Shown: positions 32,988-41,679, counted from the stretch's first letter. The stretch is DNA of 64,000 bases from Streptomyces cyaneogriseus subsp. noncyanogenus (GCF_000931445.1 NZ_CP010849.1:1612001-1676000); one strand, 5' to 3'. A program made the numbers and translations. The notes: generated by a model not told the origin, from the sequence alone.

Positions 32988-33713
32988 ATGGCGTACTGGT
33001 ATGAGGGGCCCCTGGCGGCGTTCGACACCGAGACCACGGGCGTAAACGTGGAGAGCGACCGGATCGTGTCGGCCGCCGTCGTCGTCCAGGACGCCCCCGG
33101 CGTCCGCCCGCGGGTGACGCGCTGGCTGGTGAACCCGGGCGTGCCGGTTCCGGAGGCGGCGACGGAGGTGCACGGGCTGACGGAGGAGCATCTGCAGCGC
33201 AACGGCCGCTGGCCGGCGCCGGTGATGTACGAGATAGCGCAGGCGCTGGCCGAGCAGGCGGGCGTCGGGCGTCCGCTGGTGGTGATGAACGCGCCGTTCG
33301 ATCTGACGCTGCTGGACCGGGAGTTGCGCCGGCACCGCGCCTCGCCGCTGAGCCGCTGGTTCGAGCGGACACCGCTGTACGTCCTGGATCCGCGGGTGCT
33401 GGACAAGCAGCTGGACCGCTACCGCAAGGGCCGCCGCACCCTCGCCGACCTGTGCGCGCACTACGGTGTCCCGCTGGAGGGCGCGCACGACGCGGCGGCG
33501 GACGCGCAGGCCGCGCTGGAGGTCGTACGGGCGGTGGGGCGCCGTTTCGCCTCCCGGCTGGAGCACCTGTCCCCCGCCGAGCTCCACACGTTGCAGGCGG
33601 TGTGGCATGCGGCACAGGCACGGGGGTTGCAGGCGTGGTTCGCGCTCAACGGCGCGGAGGAGCCGGTGGACCCGGCCTGGCCGCTGCGGCCGGACCTGCC
33701 GGCGGCGGCGTGA
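32988..33713 (+). CDS. DnaQ-like 3'-5' exonuclease (DEDDh)
   Basis: This 241-residue exonuclease has all four metal ligands and the catalytic His: D13 and E15 (FDTETTG), D105 (NAPFDLTLL), H167 and D172 (AHDAAADA). It resembles the epsilon proofreading subunit but is encoded apart from DNA polymerase III genes and lacks other domains; its substrate is unknown. The ATG start has AGGGG upstream. It is divergent from the hypothetical gene before it. Confidence 0.9.
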   Translation: MAYWYEGPLAAFDTETTGVNVESDRIVSAAVVVQDAPGVRPRVTRWLVNPGVPVPEAATEVHGLTEEHLQRNGRWPAPVMYEIAQALAEQAGVGRPLVVMNAPFDLTLLDRELRRHRASPLSRWFERTPLYVLDPRVLDKQLDRYRKGRRTLADLCAHYGVPLEGAHDAAADAQAALEVVRAVGRRFASRLEHLSPAELHTLQAVWHAAQARGLQAWFALNGAEEPVDPAWPLRPDLPAAA

Positions 33714-33794
33714 CCCGTTCCACCCGGCCGGCGGCAACGCCGGTCGCGGGGGTGTGAGTGGCGGAGCCCCACTGGCGGAGCTACGCGAAAACGA

Positions 33795-33840
33795 AGGGAG
33801 CGACGCGGCCCGCGTCTTCCGCGGACCTACGTCGCTCTCT
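33795..33840 (-). terminator. Terminator of the first tRNA-Val(CAC) gene
   Basis: An 11-bp outer stem (33795-33805 with 33830-33840) encloses a second 5-bp stem. It begins 7 nt beyond the tRNA 3' end, and the minus strand continues TCGTTTTCG. It may also stop transcription from the exonuclease gene on the other strand. Confidence 0.75.
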
Positions 33841-33846
33841 CGATCG

Positions 33847-33918
33847 TGGGCGATACTGGGATCGAACCAGTGACCTCTTCGGTGTGAACGAAGCGCTCTC
33901 CCGCTGAGCTAATCGCCC
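33847..33918 (-). tRNA. tRNA-Val(CAC)
   Basis: A 72-nt cloverleaf with acceptor stem GGGCGAT/ATCGCCC, an anticodon loop reading TTCACAC (anticodon CAC, codon GUG) and a T arm with GGTTCGATCCC. The CCA end is not encoded. A near-identical copy lies at 41608-41679. Confidence 0.95.
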
Positions 33919-33931
33919 GGGAACGCACTGA

Positions 33932-33961
33932 ACAATACAGGCCCCGGCGCGGTTCCTTCAA
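33932..33961 (-). promoter_or_regulatory. Candidate promoter of tRNA-Val(CAC)
   Basis: On the minus strand TTGAAG and TATTGT are separated by 18 bp, with the -10 hexamer 13 nt before the tRNA 5' end. It overlaps the end of the SRPBCC gene by 4 bp. Confidence 0.5.
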
Positions 33962-34404
33962 ACCGCCGCCAGATAGGCGGCCAGTCCGCGCCGCCCCGCC
34001 CGCATCATCAGCGTGTGGTTGGCGTGGAAGGCCGGGCGGCCGGGGAGCGCCAGCCGCCGCAGCAGCGGTTTGCGCACCTCGACGACCTGCTCGTAACGGG
34101 CGAGCGCGCCGGAGCCCCGGGCGCCGACCGTCCAGCGTGCCCAGCCCTCGATGTCGCCGGACAGCTCGACCTCCAGGATCCCGGCCCGCGGGTCGCGCCG
34201 CCGCTCGCGCAGGGCGGTGGTCAGGTCGTACGGCAGCAGGGAGCGGACCCGGACGATCCCGCCGGTGTCGCCGAGCCGGGCGACCTCGCGTACCTGGCGC
34301 CACCAGCGGGGATAGTGGTCGACCCGTTCCAGGGCCCGGTAGACGGCCGGGGCGGGCGCGGGCAGGGCCCACAGACTGCGGAAGCGGTAGTGGTTCCAGT
34401 CCAT
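33958..34404 (-). CDS. SRPBCC (START/polyketide-cyclase-like) protein
   Basis: This 148-residue protein fits the SRPBCC fold: an N-terminal strand, VYRALERVDHYPRWW, which is the typical coenzyme/ligand-binding helix region, and a C-terminal amphipathic helix ending the protein. The ligand is unknown. It is the last gene before the first tRNA-Val and lies 46 bp downstream of the large exported protein, so it may belong to the same transcript. Confidence 0.7.
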   Translation of the reverse strand: MDWNHYRFRSLWALPAPAPAVYRALERVDHYPRWWRQVREVARLGDTGGIVRVRSLLPYDLTTALRERRRDPRAGILEVELSGDIEGWARWTVGARGSGALARYEQVVEVRKPLLRRLALPGRPAFHANHTLMMRAGRRGLAAYLAAV

Positions 34405-34450
34405 GGGGTCCGTGTTCCCAGCCGGCCCGTTCCCGTGCCCTGCCGTACCG

Positions 34451-37189
34451 CTACGGCATCCTGTCCCCGAGCAGCGCCAGGTTCTCGATGGCGGCGAGGC
34501 CGTACAGGGCGGAGTCGTTGGTGGACACCCAGGGTGCCTCGCTGCCCGGCACCAGGGTGGCCGGGCCGCTCAGCCGCTCCGTCCGCCAGGGCGCCGACTC
34601 CTTGTAGCCGTCGGAGTTGTAGAACTTGTCCCAGGCGCGCTTGGCCAGCTTCTCGTCACCGGTCTGGACGGCCGCGTAGGCGTCCAGGCGCGAGTGGCCC
34701 TGGAAGAGGATCAGGGAGCCGAAGTTGCTGCCGTACCGCGCCGCCTGTTCGGCCTTGGTGGCGTTGAAGTAGCGGCAGTAGTCGAGGTACGCCTCCTTGA
34801 ACGCGGGCATGTCGACCAGGTCGATGAGTTCGGCGCACAGCTCGTTCAGGCCGAAGACCGCCGACAGGTGGGAGACGGAGACCGCCGGCTTGTCCGCGAC
34901 GGCGAACCGGCCCGTGTCCAGGTCGTACAGGCCGCTGCCCTGCACGAACCCGTTGGGCTGGGCAGCGATCGTCTCCATGGTGGACAGCACGCGGGCGCGG
35001 GCCTTCTCCCACTTGGGGCCCTTGCGCTCCCACTCGGTGAGCCACGCCGACACCAGGCCGCTCCAGTCGGTGCCGAAGCCGATGGACAGGGCGTGCGGGT
35101 CGGGCTGGTAGTCGGGGTCGGGGCGGACCTTGCGCTGCGGGTCCAGGACGAGGAAGGTCTCGTCGGAGTCGACGTTGGCGTGCATGAGGTCGCCGACGCG
35201 TTCGTCGGCGGTGAGGTAGTAGTAGTAGCGCCGGTAGGTGGTGTTGGCGATGCGCTGCTGCTTGGCGCTGTCGGCGTAGTGCTGCACGCCGTGCCGGGTG
35301 CCGAGGCCGGCCCACTTGCCGAGGTGGTAGACGTCGACCTCGCCGGTGTGCCGGGTCATGGCCTCGGCGAAGCGGAAGATGTCGGCGCGGCCGCTTCTGA
35401 GGTACGCGTACCAGAGCCACAGGTCCGGGGAGAGCTCGGAGTTGTCCCAGGCGTAGCCGCCGACGTCGTAGCGCCACTGGTGCCGGACGGTGTCGTAGGT
35501 GTGCATGATGTCGCCGTAGTCCCAGAAGCCGTACCAGCGGCGCATCTCCACCTGGTCCTTGTAATAGGTGAAGAGGAAGTCGAGGTGGTCCTCGATCTTC
35601 GCCTTGGCCGGGGTGGAGCGGTCGGGCTCGGCGAACAGACCGGGGCCGAAGACCCGGGCCTTGATGAGCTGCTTCGGCGGGGCGGCGAGCTGCGGGAGCA
35701 CGCGGACGGCCTCGACCTGCCGGGCGAGCTCCTCGGCGCCGGGGGTGGTGGCGTTGGCCCAGAACAGCAGCTCGGAGGTGCGGGCGATGCCGTAGGGGGT
35801 GCCGAACCCGGGCTCGTAGTCCTCGTAGGTGATGTTGAGGCCCTCGAGCTGTTCGGCGAAGGTGTCCTGGCCCAGGCCGTCGTGGTAGAAGCGCAGGTCC
35901 ATGGGTTGCGCCTCGGGCGACCAGAGCCAGAGGGTGACCTCGGCCTCGTCGGTGTGGGCGCCGCGGATGTCGAGCTGGGCGGGGAACTTCTCCCAGAAGT
36001 CGCGCAGCCCGAAGGACAGGCCGCCGCTCACCCCGCCGACGTAGCCGAATCCGGAGGCGCGCCGGCCGCCGCCGGCGCCGATCCAGCCGTACCCCTTCTT
36101 GGTGCGCTTGCGGACGGTGAAACCGTCGGCGGAGAGCTGGGAGAGGGTGTAGTCGCCCCATTCGGGGATGTACTGCAGGCGGGTGGTGACCCGCTGGTCC
36201 CAGGTGGACGGGTCGGGCAGCTTCTTCCCCTCGTACTGGGCCGCCTGGACGGCCGCGCCCGGGTCGCGGCGCAGTCCCGTGATGCCCTTGACGGCCTCGC
36301 GGAGCAGGCCGGTGCCCTCGCCGCCGATGCGGATGTGCCGGTCGTAGCTCTCGTCGCGCATCGGTACGGTGAAGCGGACGCCGAGGCCGCGGACGAAGTC
36401 GCCGCTCGCCTTGCCCGGCTCCTGGGTGCCGTCGTAGGTGATGGTGTGCACCATGCGGAAGGAGTCGGCGCCCGCGTAGAAGTACAGGCGCAGGGAGAAC
36501 GGCAGCCAGCCGCGGCCGCCCCGGCGGTGCTTGCCGTCGATGCGGACGACGGCGCGGACGGGGCCCTCCTGCTCGACGACGGCCTCGGAGACGGCGCCGT
36601 CGAAGCGCTCGGTCTTCACCGTGCCCTGGTCGCCGTCCTCGATCTCGGGCTGGCGCAGCAGGACCAGGCGGCCGTTCTTCGCGATCTCCGTGGAGCCGCG
36701 GGTGACGGACTTGACGATCGTGGCGCCGGAGGTGCCGATCCGCGCGGTGATGACGCCGGTCGATATGTCGATGGTGCCGCCGCGCCGGTCGACGGTGACC
36801 TTCTTCTCGGGGGCGGCGGGCGTCCCCGTCGTGAGGGTGAGCGCGCCGTCCCCCGTGGTGACCGCGTGGGCGGTCCACTTCAGGGAGCCGTCCGGCCAGT
36901 AGGCGAGCGGCCAGGACTGCACGGGTACGGACTTGCCGCCGGCGTCCGTCACCGCGAACGTCTGGTCCTCCCGGTGGACGCCCTGGGGCCAGGGGACGCC
37001 GACGGTGGAGCCGGGGGCGGCGCCCAGGCCGCCGTCCTCCAGCCAGTCCAGGACGACGGGGTCGGCGTCGGTCCCCTCGGCCCGGGGCGCGGCCTGCGCC
37101 TCCCGGGCCCCCAGGGCCCAGCTGAACTGGGCGGCGGCTCCGGCGACCGCGGCGGCCTTGAGGAGGGATCTGCGGGGGATGGGGGACAT
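34451..37189 (-). CDS. Tat-exported YetA/exo-rhamnogalacturonan-lyase-like protein
   Basis: This 912-residue protein has a twin-arginine signal (RRSLLKAAA, RR at 6-7) with likely cleavage after the AQA near residue 33. The N-terminal part is beta-rich and the second half helical, rich in Trp and Tyr (for example WGDYTLSQL and YGFWDYGDIMHTYD), which resembles the B. subtilis YetA/fungal PcRGLX exo-rhamnogalacturonan lyase group (PL26-like). That assignment is from pattern memory, not a search. Of two nearby ATGs the second is chosen because AAGGA is correctly spaced. It follows the ABC transporter and YesL-like genes, suggesting it releases oligosaccharides for import. Confidence 0.6.
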   Translation of the reverse strand: MSPIPRRSLLKAAAVAGAAAQFSWALGAREAQAAPRAEGTDADPVVLDWLEDGGLGAAPGSTVGVPWPQGVHREDQTFAVTDAGGKSVPVQSWPLAYWPDGSLKWTAHAVTTGDGALTLTTGTPAAPEKKVTVDRRGGTIDISTGVITARIGTSGATIVKSVTRGSTEIAKNGRLVLLRQPEIEDGDQGTVKTERFDGAVSEAVVEQEGPVRAVVRIDGKHRRGGRGWLPFSLRLYFYAGADSFRMVHTITYDGTQEPGKASGDFVRGLGVRFTVPMRDESYDRHIRIGGEGTGLLREAVKGITGLRRDPGAAVQAAQYEGKKLPDPSTWDQRVTTRLQYIPEWGDYTLSQLSADGFTVRKRTKKGYGWIGAGGGRRASGFGYVGGVSGGLSFGLRDFWEKFPAQLDIRGAHTDEAEVTLWLWSPEAQPMDLRFYHDGLGQDTFAEQLEGLNITYEDYEPGFGTPYGIARTSELLFWANATTPGAEELARQVEAVRVLPQLAAPPKQLIKARVFGPGLFAEPDRSTPAKAKIEDHLDFLFTYYKDQVEMRRWYGFWDYGDIMHTYDTVRHQWRYDVGGYAWDNSELSPDLWLWYAYLRSGRADIFRFAEAMTRHTGEVDVYHLGKWAGLGTRHGVQHYADSAKQQRIANTTYRRYYYYLTADERVGDLMHANVDSDETFLVLDPQRKVRPDPDYQPDPHALSIGFGTDWSGLVSAWLTEWERKGPKWEKARARVLSTMETIAAQPNGFVQGSGLYDLDTGRFAVADKPAVSVSHLSAVFGLNELCAELIDLVDMPAFKEAYLDYCRYFNATKAEQAARYGSNFGSLILFQGHSRLDAYAAVQTGDEKLAKRAWDKFYNSDGYKESAPWRTERLSGPATLVPGSEAPWVSTNDSALYGLAAIENLALLGDRMP

Positions 37190-37393
37190 GGCCATTCCTT
37201 TCCGTTCCGTGCGCGAGGGACGTCGTACGTGTCAGGACAGAAGGACGGAGTTTTTTGGACAGGTGCATGACAGAGAAACGCGCGGGCGCCCGGGGCACCG
37301 GCCCGGTGGGAGCCACCGGCCGGGGCGGTGGGTGCCGCCGGCCGGGGCGGCCGGCGCGGTCGGGGCAAACGCGCCGGTCCGGGGCACCGCCGG

Positions 37394-37993
37394 TCAGCGG
37401 TGCCGGTACCGCTCCTCCACGGCGACGGCCGCCGCCGCGACGGCTCCGAGCACGGGGACGGCCAGCGGCGCGCTGAACCACGCGGAGCAGACCACCACGG
37501 CCAGTCCGCCGACGATCAGGAAGGATCCGGCGGGGTCGAGGACGGTACGGCGGGCGGCCCCCGCCAGCAGCGACCGCCAGGAGGCGCCGGGCCGCCACAG
37601 GACCGCCGCCCGCAACCCGGCCACGGCGGCCCCGATCAGGGCGGACACCCCGACGGCGCCCACGAGCGGGCCGCCCGGCAGCCCGGCCCGCACGGCCTGT
37701 ACGTCCACCCACACCGCGGCGAGGGCGGCCCACCCGGCGGCGCCGACGAGCCATCCGCCGCGCAGCGCCGACCGGAAGTCGGCCGCGAACTCCCGCAGGC
37801 CGCCGCGTTCATGGGCGAGCCGGCGCCCGAGGTGCCGCGCACCGGCGGCGAACGCCGCGGGGTAGGTGACCAGCGGCAGCGAGGCCACCGCGATCCACAC
37901 GCCGGTGAGCAGGCACTCGGCGAACACGGCGAACCGCTCGCCCAGCAGGGACTCCCCCCGCCCGCTGCGGGCTTCCACACGCGCCTCGGTCAT
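37394..37993 (-). CDS. YesL-like (DUF624) membrane protein
   Basis: This 199-residue protein has about five hydrophobic segments. The N-terminal stretch with a Leu-rich segment followed by LPLVTYPAAFAAGARHL fits the DUF624/YesL family, usually encoded with carbohydrate ABC transporters and, in B. subtilis, in the rhamnogalacturonan (yes) locus. It begins 12 bp after the second permease, so it is in the same operon. Its molecular role is unknown. Confidence 0.65.
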   Translation of the reverse strand: MTEARVEARSGRGESLLGERFAVFAECLLTGVWIAVASLPLVTYPAAFAAGARHLGRRLAHERGGLREFAADFRSALRGGWLVGAAGWAALAAVWVDVQAVRAGLPGGPLVGAVGVSALIGAAVAGLRAAVLWRPGASWRSLLAGAARRTVLDPAGSFLIVGGLAVVVCSAWFSAPLAVPVLGAVAAAAVAVEERYRHR

Positions 37994-38005
37994 GGCGAAC
38001 CCACC

Positions 38006-38935
38006 TCAGCCCTTCAGCCCGGACGTCGCCATGCCGTCGATGAGATAGCGCTGGAACGCCAGGAAGAAGGCGAGGACGGGCAGGAGCGCGACGAGGGACA
38101 TCGCGATCATGCCGCCGTAGTCGGCCACGGCTTCCTGGTCCACGAACATCTTCAGGCCCAGCGAGACGGTGTACTTGTCGGGCTCGTTGAGGTAGATCAG
38201 CGGGCCCATGAAGTCGTTCCAGGAGTTGATGAAGGTGAAGATCGCACTGGTGATCAGCGCCGGGCGGGAGAGCGGGAGCACGATCGACCAGTAGATGCGG
38301 AAGTGCCCGCAGCCGTCGAGGCGGGCCGCCTCGTCCAGCTCCCTCGGCAGGTTGCGCATGAACTGCACCATGAGAAAGACGAAGAACGCTTCCGTGGCCA
38401 GGTACTTGCCCAGCAGCAGCGGCGTGTACGTGTTGATCATGTCCATGTTGCGGAACAGCACGTACTGCGGGATCAGGAGCACGTGGTACGGCAGCAGCAG
38501 CGTGCCGATCATCAGCGTGAAGAGCAGGTTCCGCCCCGCGAACCTGATCTTCGCGAAGGCGTAGGCGGTCAGCGAGCAGGACACCAGGATGCCGACCACC
38601 GAGCCCACCGCGAGCAGCAGCGAGTTGGTGAAGAACGTGGAGATGGGGACGTCGGCGATGCCCTCGGTCAGACGCGTGTAGTTGCTGGTGATCGGGTCGC
38701 CCGGCAGGAGGTCGAGGCTGCCGACGATGTCCTCGCTCTTCTTGAAGGAGCCGCCGATGACCCAGACCACCGGATAGAGGATCACGGCCAGGATCGCCAG
38801 CGACCCCAGGTGCCAGGCGAGCGAGCCGGGCAGCTTGCGCCGCAGGCCGTCCGCCCGCGCGGAGCGGGCCGGGGCGCCGGAGGCCGGCGGGGGCGCGCCC
38901 GGTCCGGGCGCGGTGGAGAGTCCGGGGGAGCTCAT
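38006..38935 (-). CDS. Carbohydrate ABC transporter permease (MalG type)
   Basis: This 309-residue permease has a Pro/Ala-rich N-terminal tail and six transmembrane segments. The cytoplasmic EAA loop is ELDEAARLDGCGHFRIYWSIVLPL near residue 215, which contacts the ATPase. The ATG overlaps the stop of the other permease (ATGA). No ATP-binding subunit is encoded nearby; in Streptomyces such systems commonly use the shared ATPase MsiK. Confidence 0.92.
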   Translation of the reverse strand: MSSPGLSTAPGPGAPPPASGAPARSARADGLRRKLPGSLAWHLGSLAILAVILYPVVWVIGGSFKKSEDIVGSLDLLPGDPITSNYTRLTEGIADVPISTFFTNSLLLAVGSVVGILVSCSLTAYAFAKIRFAGRNLLFTLMIGTLLLPYHVLLIPQYVLFRNMDMINTYTPLLLGKYLATEAFFVFLMVQFMRNLPRELDEAARLDGCGHFRIYWSIVLPLSRPALITSAIFTFINSWNDFMGPLIYLNEPDKYTVSLGLKMFVDQEAVADYGGMIAMSLVALLPVLAFFLAFQRYLIDGMATSGLKG

Positions 38936-39933
38936 CGGCCGCCCTCCTCGTAGTGCACCCAGCGCTTCTGGGACCAGAACAGCACCGCGGTGACCAGGGC
39001 GACCGCCACGAGCAGCATCCACGCCATGGCGGAGGCCAGGCCCATCCGGCTGTTCTCGAAGCCCTGGACGTACAGGTAACAGGTGTAGACCATGGTTCCG
39101 TCCGCGGGCCCGCAGGCGTTGCCTCCGGCGCCGCCGCCGACGATGTAGGCCGAGCTGAAGATCTGGAAGGAGTGGATGGTCTCCAGCAGGACGTTGAAGA
39201 AGAGGACCGGGGAGATCATCGGCAGGGTGATGTTCCAGAACTGCCGCAGCTTGCCGGCCCCGTCGACGTCGGCCGCCTCGTACAGCTCGCGCGGTACCTG
39301 CTTCAGGCCGGCCAGGAAGATGACCATGGGGGCGCCGAACTGCCAGACGGTGAGCGCCACCAGGCTGTAGATGATCAGGTCCGGGTCGCCGGTCCAGCCG
39401 CCGGCGTCGATGCCGAAGAGCTTCTGCGTCCGGTCGACGATCGCGTCGTCCGAGAAGATCGCCTTCCAGACGATGGCGACGGAGACGCTCGCGCCGATCA
39501 GCGACGGCGCGTAGAAGGCCGCCCGGTAGAAGGCCTGCCCTCGCCGCTTCTGGGCCAGCAGCAGCGCCACCCCGAGGGCGGCGAGCAGTTTGACCGGGGT
39601 GCCGATGACGACGTACCACAGCGTGATCCGGACCGAGTGGCGCCAGCGCGGGTCGGCGAACATCTCGGAGAAGTTGTCCAGGCCGATCCACCGGGGTGCG
39701 TCGAAGAGGTTGTAGTCGGTGAAGGCGAAGTAGAGCGAGGCGGCCATCGGCCCGGCCGTCAGCAGCAGGAAGCCGGCGATCCAGGGGGACATGAAGAGGT
39801 AGCCGGCCAGGTTCTCCCGGCGGCCCCGCCGCGCGGAAGCGGCGGGGCGCGGCGAGTGCGCCGGTCCGCTCCGCGGCACGGAGTCCTCGGCCAGGCCCTC
39901 CCTCGCGGGGGCGTGTGTCACGGCGCTTCCCAT
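38932..39933 (-). CDS. Carbohydrate ABC transporter permease (MalF/UgpA type)
   Basis: This 333-residue permease carries a 35-residue charged N-terminus, then six transmembrane segments, with the EAA loop ELYEAADVDGAGKLRQFW. The ATG start shares one base with the binding-protein stop codon (TGATG), so translation is coupled. With the partner permease and binding protein it forms a CUT1-type sugar importer; the substrate is inferred from the neighbouring YetA-like protein. Confidence 0.92.
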   Translation of the reverse strand: MGSAVTHAPAREGLAEDSVPRSGPAHSPRPAASARRGRRENLAGYLFMSPWIAGFLLLTAGPMAASLYFAFTDYNLFDAPRWIGLDNFSEMFADPRWRHSVRITLWYVVIGTPVKLLAALGVALLLAQKRRGQAFYRAAFYAPSLIGASVSVAIVWKAIFSDDAIVDRTQKLFGIDAGGWTGDPDLIIYSLVALTVWQFGAPMVIFLAGLKQVPRELYEAADVDGAGKLRQFWNITLPMISPVLFFNVLLETIHSFQIFSSAYIVGGGAGGNACGPADGTMVYTCYLYVQGFENSRMGLASAMAWMLLVAVALVTAVLFWSQKRWVHYEEGGR

Positions 39934-41222
39934 CAGCCGGCGAGAGCCGTCTTCGACTCGGTGAAGAACTGCTTGACGGCCTCGTCCACGGACCGCTTGC
40001 CCAGGGCCAGCTCCTCGGCGATGCGCAGGAACGCGCTCTCGCAGATGTCGGCGCCGCCCGGGTGCGGGGTGATGGGCTCCAGGACACCGGCCTTCACGAG
40101 CGACTCCTCGTAGGCGGCGATCGCCTTGTTCACCGGATCGGTCGGCTGGTAGGCGTCGTACTGGGCCTGCGTGGCGGGCACACCGCGGTCGTACCCCATG
40201 ATCTTGGCGACCTCGGGGTCGTGGACCATGAAGTGGATGAACTGGGCGACTTCCTTGGGGTGCTGGGTCCGCTTGGAGGCGCTGAGCATCAGCGAGCCGA
40301 GGTACTGCCCGGTCTTCTTGCCGTCCGTGGTGGGGATCGGCGCGAGGCCGTACTCGCTCTTGCCCTCGGAGGTGTAGCGGACGGTGAAGTTGTCCCAGGT
40401 GAACTCGCTGCCCGCGAGCTCCGCGGAGAGCGCCGACTTGGGCTTGATCTGGGCGACCTTCTTGGGGTCGGCGTACACCCCGGACTTCACGCCCTTCTCC
40501 GCCTTGGTCCACCACTCGGTCAGGTCCGCCTCGGTGAAGCCGAGTCCGTCCTCGGTGAAGAAGGCTTTGCCGTGCTGACGGAGGTACAGGTCGTACAGGT
40601 ACATGACGCCGTACATGCCGCTGTCGCCGGCCCGGCCGGTCCTGTCCCGGATCCGCGCCATCGCCTCGTCGAAGTCGTCCCAGGTCCAGCCCTGTTCGGC
40701 CGTGACGCCGGCGCGGGTGTAGACGGGCTTGTCGATGACGAGAGCCATCGAGTTCGATCCCACGGGCACACCGAGGAGTTTGCCGTCGATCTCCCCGAAC
40801 TTGTCCAGACCCGCGCGGAATCCGTCCATGGAGAGGTTGCCGGCCTTCACCTGCTCGCTCAGGTCGAGCAGCACATTCTTCGCGTCGTACTTGCGCAGGA
40901 ATCCAATGGCATTCTGGAAAACGTCCGGCGGGTTTCCGCCCGAGGCCTGGGTGTTGAACTTCTTCCAGAAGTCCAGGTACGGCTGGAAGTCGGTCTTCAC
41001 CTTGATTTTGGGGTACTTCTTCTCGAACAGCGCGATGGTCTTGTTGATGCGCTCGGCGCGGTCGTCGGCACCCCACCACGAGTAACGGATCGTCACCGTC
41101 CCGTCGCCCGATCCGCTGCCGCCGCCGCACGCGGTGGCCGTGGCGCCCAGTCCCGCGACGGCCAGCGAGGCTCCCGCCGCTTTGAGGATCGTCCGCCTCT
41201 CCACATTCCCACCCTGCTGCAT
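39933..41222 (-). CDS. Carbohydrate ABC transporter substrate-binding lipoprotein
   Basis: This 429-residue extracellular binding protein has a combined Tat and lipoprotein signal: ERRTILKAAG followed by a hydrophobic core and the lipobox cysteine in TATAC near residue 30. The mature part is a CUT1 (oligosaccharide) binding protein with IRYSWWGADDR and KTIALFEKKYP near its start. GGGAGG precedes the chosen ATG; the longer upstream frame crosses the operator region and is rejected. It is the first gene of the sugar operon. Confidence 0.92.
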   Translation of the reverse strand: MQQGGNVERRTILKAAGASLAVAGLGATATACGGGSGSGDGTVTIRYSWWGADDRAERINKTIALFEKKYPKIKVKTDFQPYLDFWKKFNTQASGGNPPDVFQNAIGFLRKYDAKNVLLDLSEQVKAGNLSMDGFRAGLDKFGEIDGKLLGVPVGSNSMALVIDKPVYTRAGVTAEQGWTWDDFDEAMARIRDRTGRAGDSGMYGVMYLYDLYLRQHGKAFFTEDGLGFTEADLTEWWTKAEKGVKSGVYADPKKVAQIKPKSALSAELAGSEFTWDNFTVRYTSEGKSEYGLAPIPTTDGKKTGQYLGSLMLSASKRTQHPKEVAQFIHFMVHDPEVAKIMGYDRGVPATQAQYDAYQPTDPVNKAIAAYEESLVKAGVLEPITPHPGGADICESAFLRIAEELALGKRSVDEAVKQFFTESKTALAG

Positions 41223-41254
41223 ACGAGCCTCCCCGCGACGTTGCTTCCGCCTCA

Positions 41255-41282
41255 TGAATCGTTTCAAGTAAGCGCTTGCTGG
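41255..41282 (-). promoter_or_regulatory. Two overlapping dyads resembling LacI-family operators
   Basis: TGAATCGTTTCA (41255-41266) is a 12-bp dyad with one mismatched pair around a central CG, and CAAGTAAGCGCTTGCTGG (41265-41282) is an 18-bp imperfect dyad around AAGCGCTT. Both have the central CG and half-site style of LacI/GalR operators. They lie 33-60 bp upstream of the binding-protein start, which fits repression of the sugar operon. The regulator gene is not in the module. Confidence 0.55.
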
Positions 41283-41562
41283 CACAAGGTACGGAGGGCC
41301 TTCGGGCGCGTCAATGATTCGGACAGGAATTGATGGGCGCGGCGGCCGGGCGGGCTCGTCGGCGCCCGGGCGCCCAGCCGCCCGCGCGGCGGGAAACGCC
41401 CAGGTCGGCCGTGGCGCGATCGACGGACCGAACATCTGCGGCCCCCTCGCGGCGCGGCGGGCGGAAGGTCACGGTTCAGTGAAGACGGCCGAAGCGGAAC
41501 GCCCGCGCGGACTCCTCGGCGCCCCGCACGGGGCGGTCGGCCGGGCCCGCGGGCACGACAAA

Positions 41563-41595
41563 GCGGCCCGGCTCACGATCGGTGAGCCGGGCCGC
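41563..41595 (-). terminator. Rho-independent terminator of the second tRNA-Val(CAC)
   Basis: A perfect 14-bp stem (41563-41576 with 41582-41595, 5-nt loop) lies 12 nt past the tRNA 3' end, with TTTGTC following on the minus strand. Confidence 0.8.
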
Positions 41596-41607
41596 CTGAT
41601 GATCCGG

Positions 41608-41679
41608 TGGGCGATACTGGGTTCGAACCAGTGACCTCTTCGGTGTGAACGAAGCGCTCTCCCACTGAGCTAATCGCCC
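41608..41679 (-). tRNA. tRNA-Val(CAC), second copy
   Basis: A 72-nt cloverleaf with acceptor stem GGGCGAT/ATCGCCC and anticodon CAC. It differs from the copy at 33847-33918 at two positions only, one in the D loop (AGTGGGA for AGCGGGA) and one in the T loop (TTCGAAC for TTCGATC). CCA is not encoded. Confidence 0.95.

Larger units (their letters stand above)
41223..41607. other. Promoter region of the sugar operon, up to the second tRNA-Val
   Basis: This 385-bp gap contains the regulatory dyads at 41255-41282 close to the binding-protein gene and the tRNA terminator hairpin at 41563-41595 at the other end. The central part, about 41300-41560, holds no frame I believe and no recognised motif. 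Confidence 0.55.

Noticed and set aside
34403..37270. Long plus-strand frame opposite the YetA-like gene
   Set aside because: It is a shadow of the real minus-strand gene; the Tat signal, codon bias and start signals favour the minus strand.
33847..41679. Integrative element with integrase between the tRNA-Val genes
   Set aside because: No integrase, excisionase, transposase or replication gene is present between the two tRNA genes.
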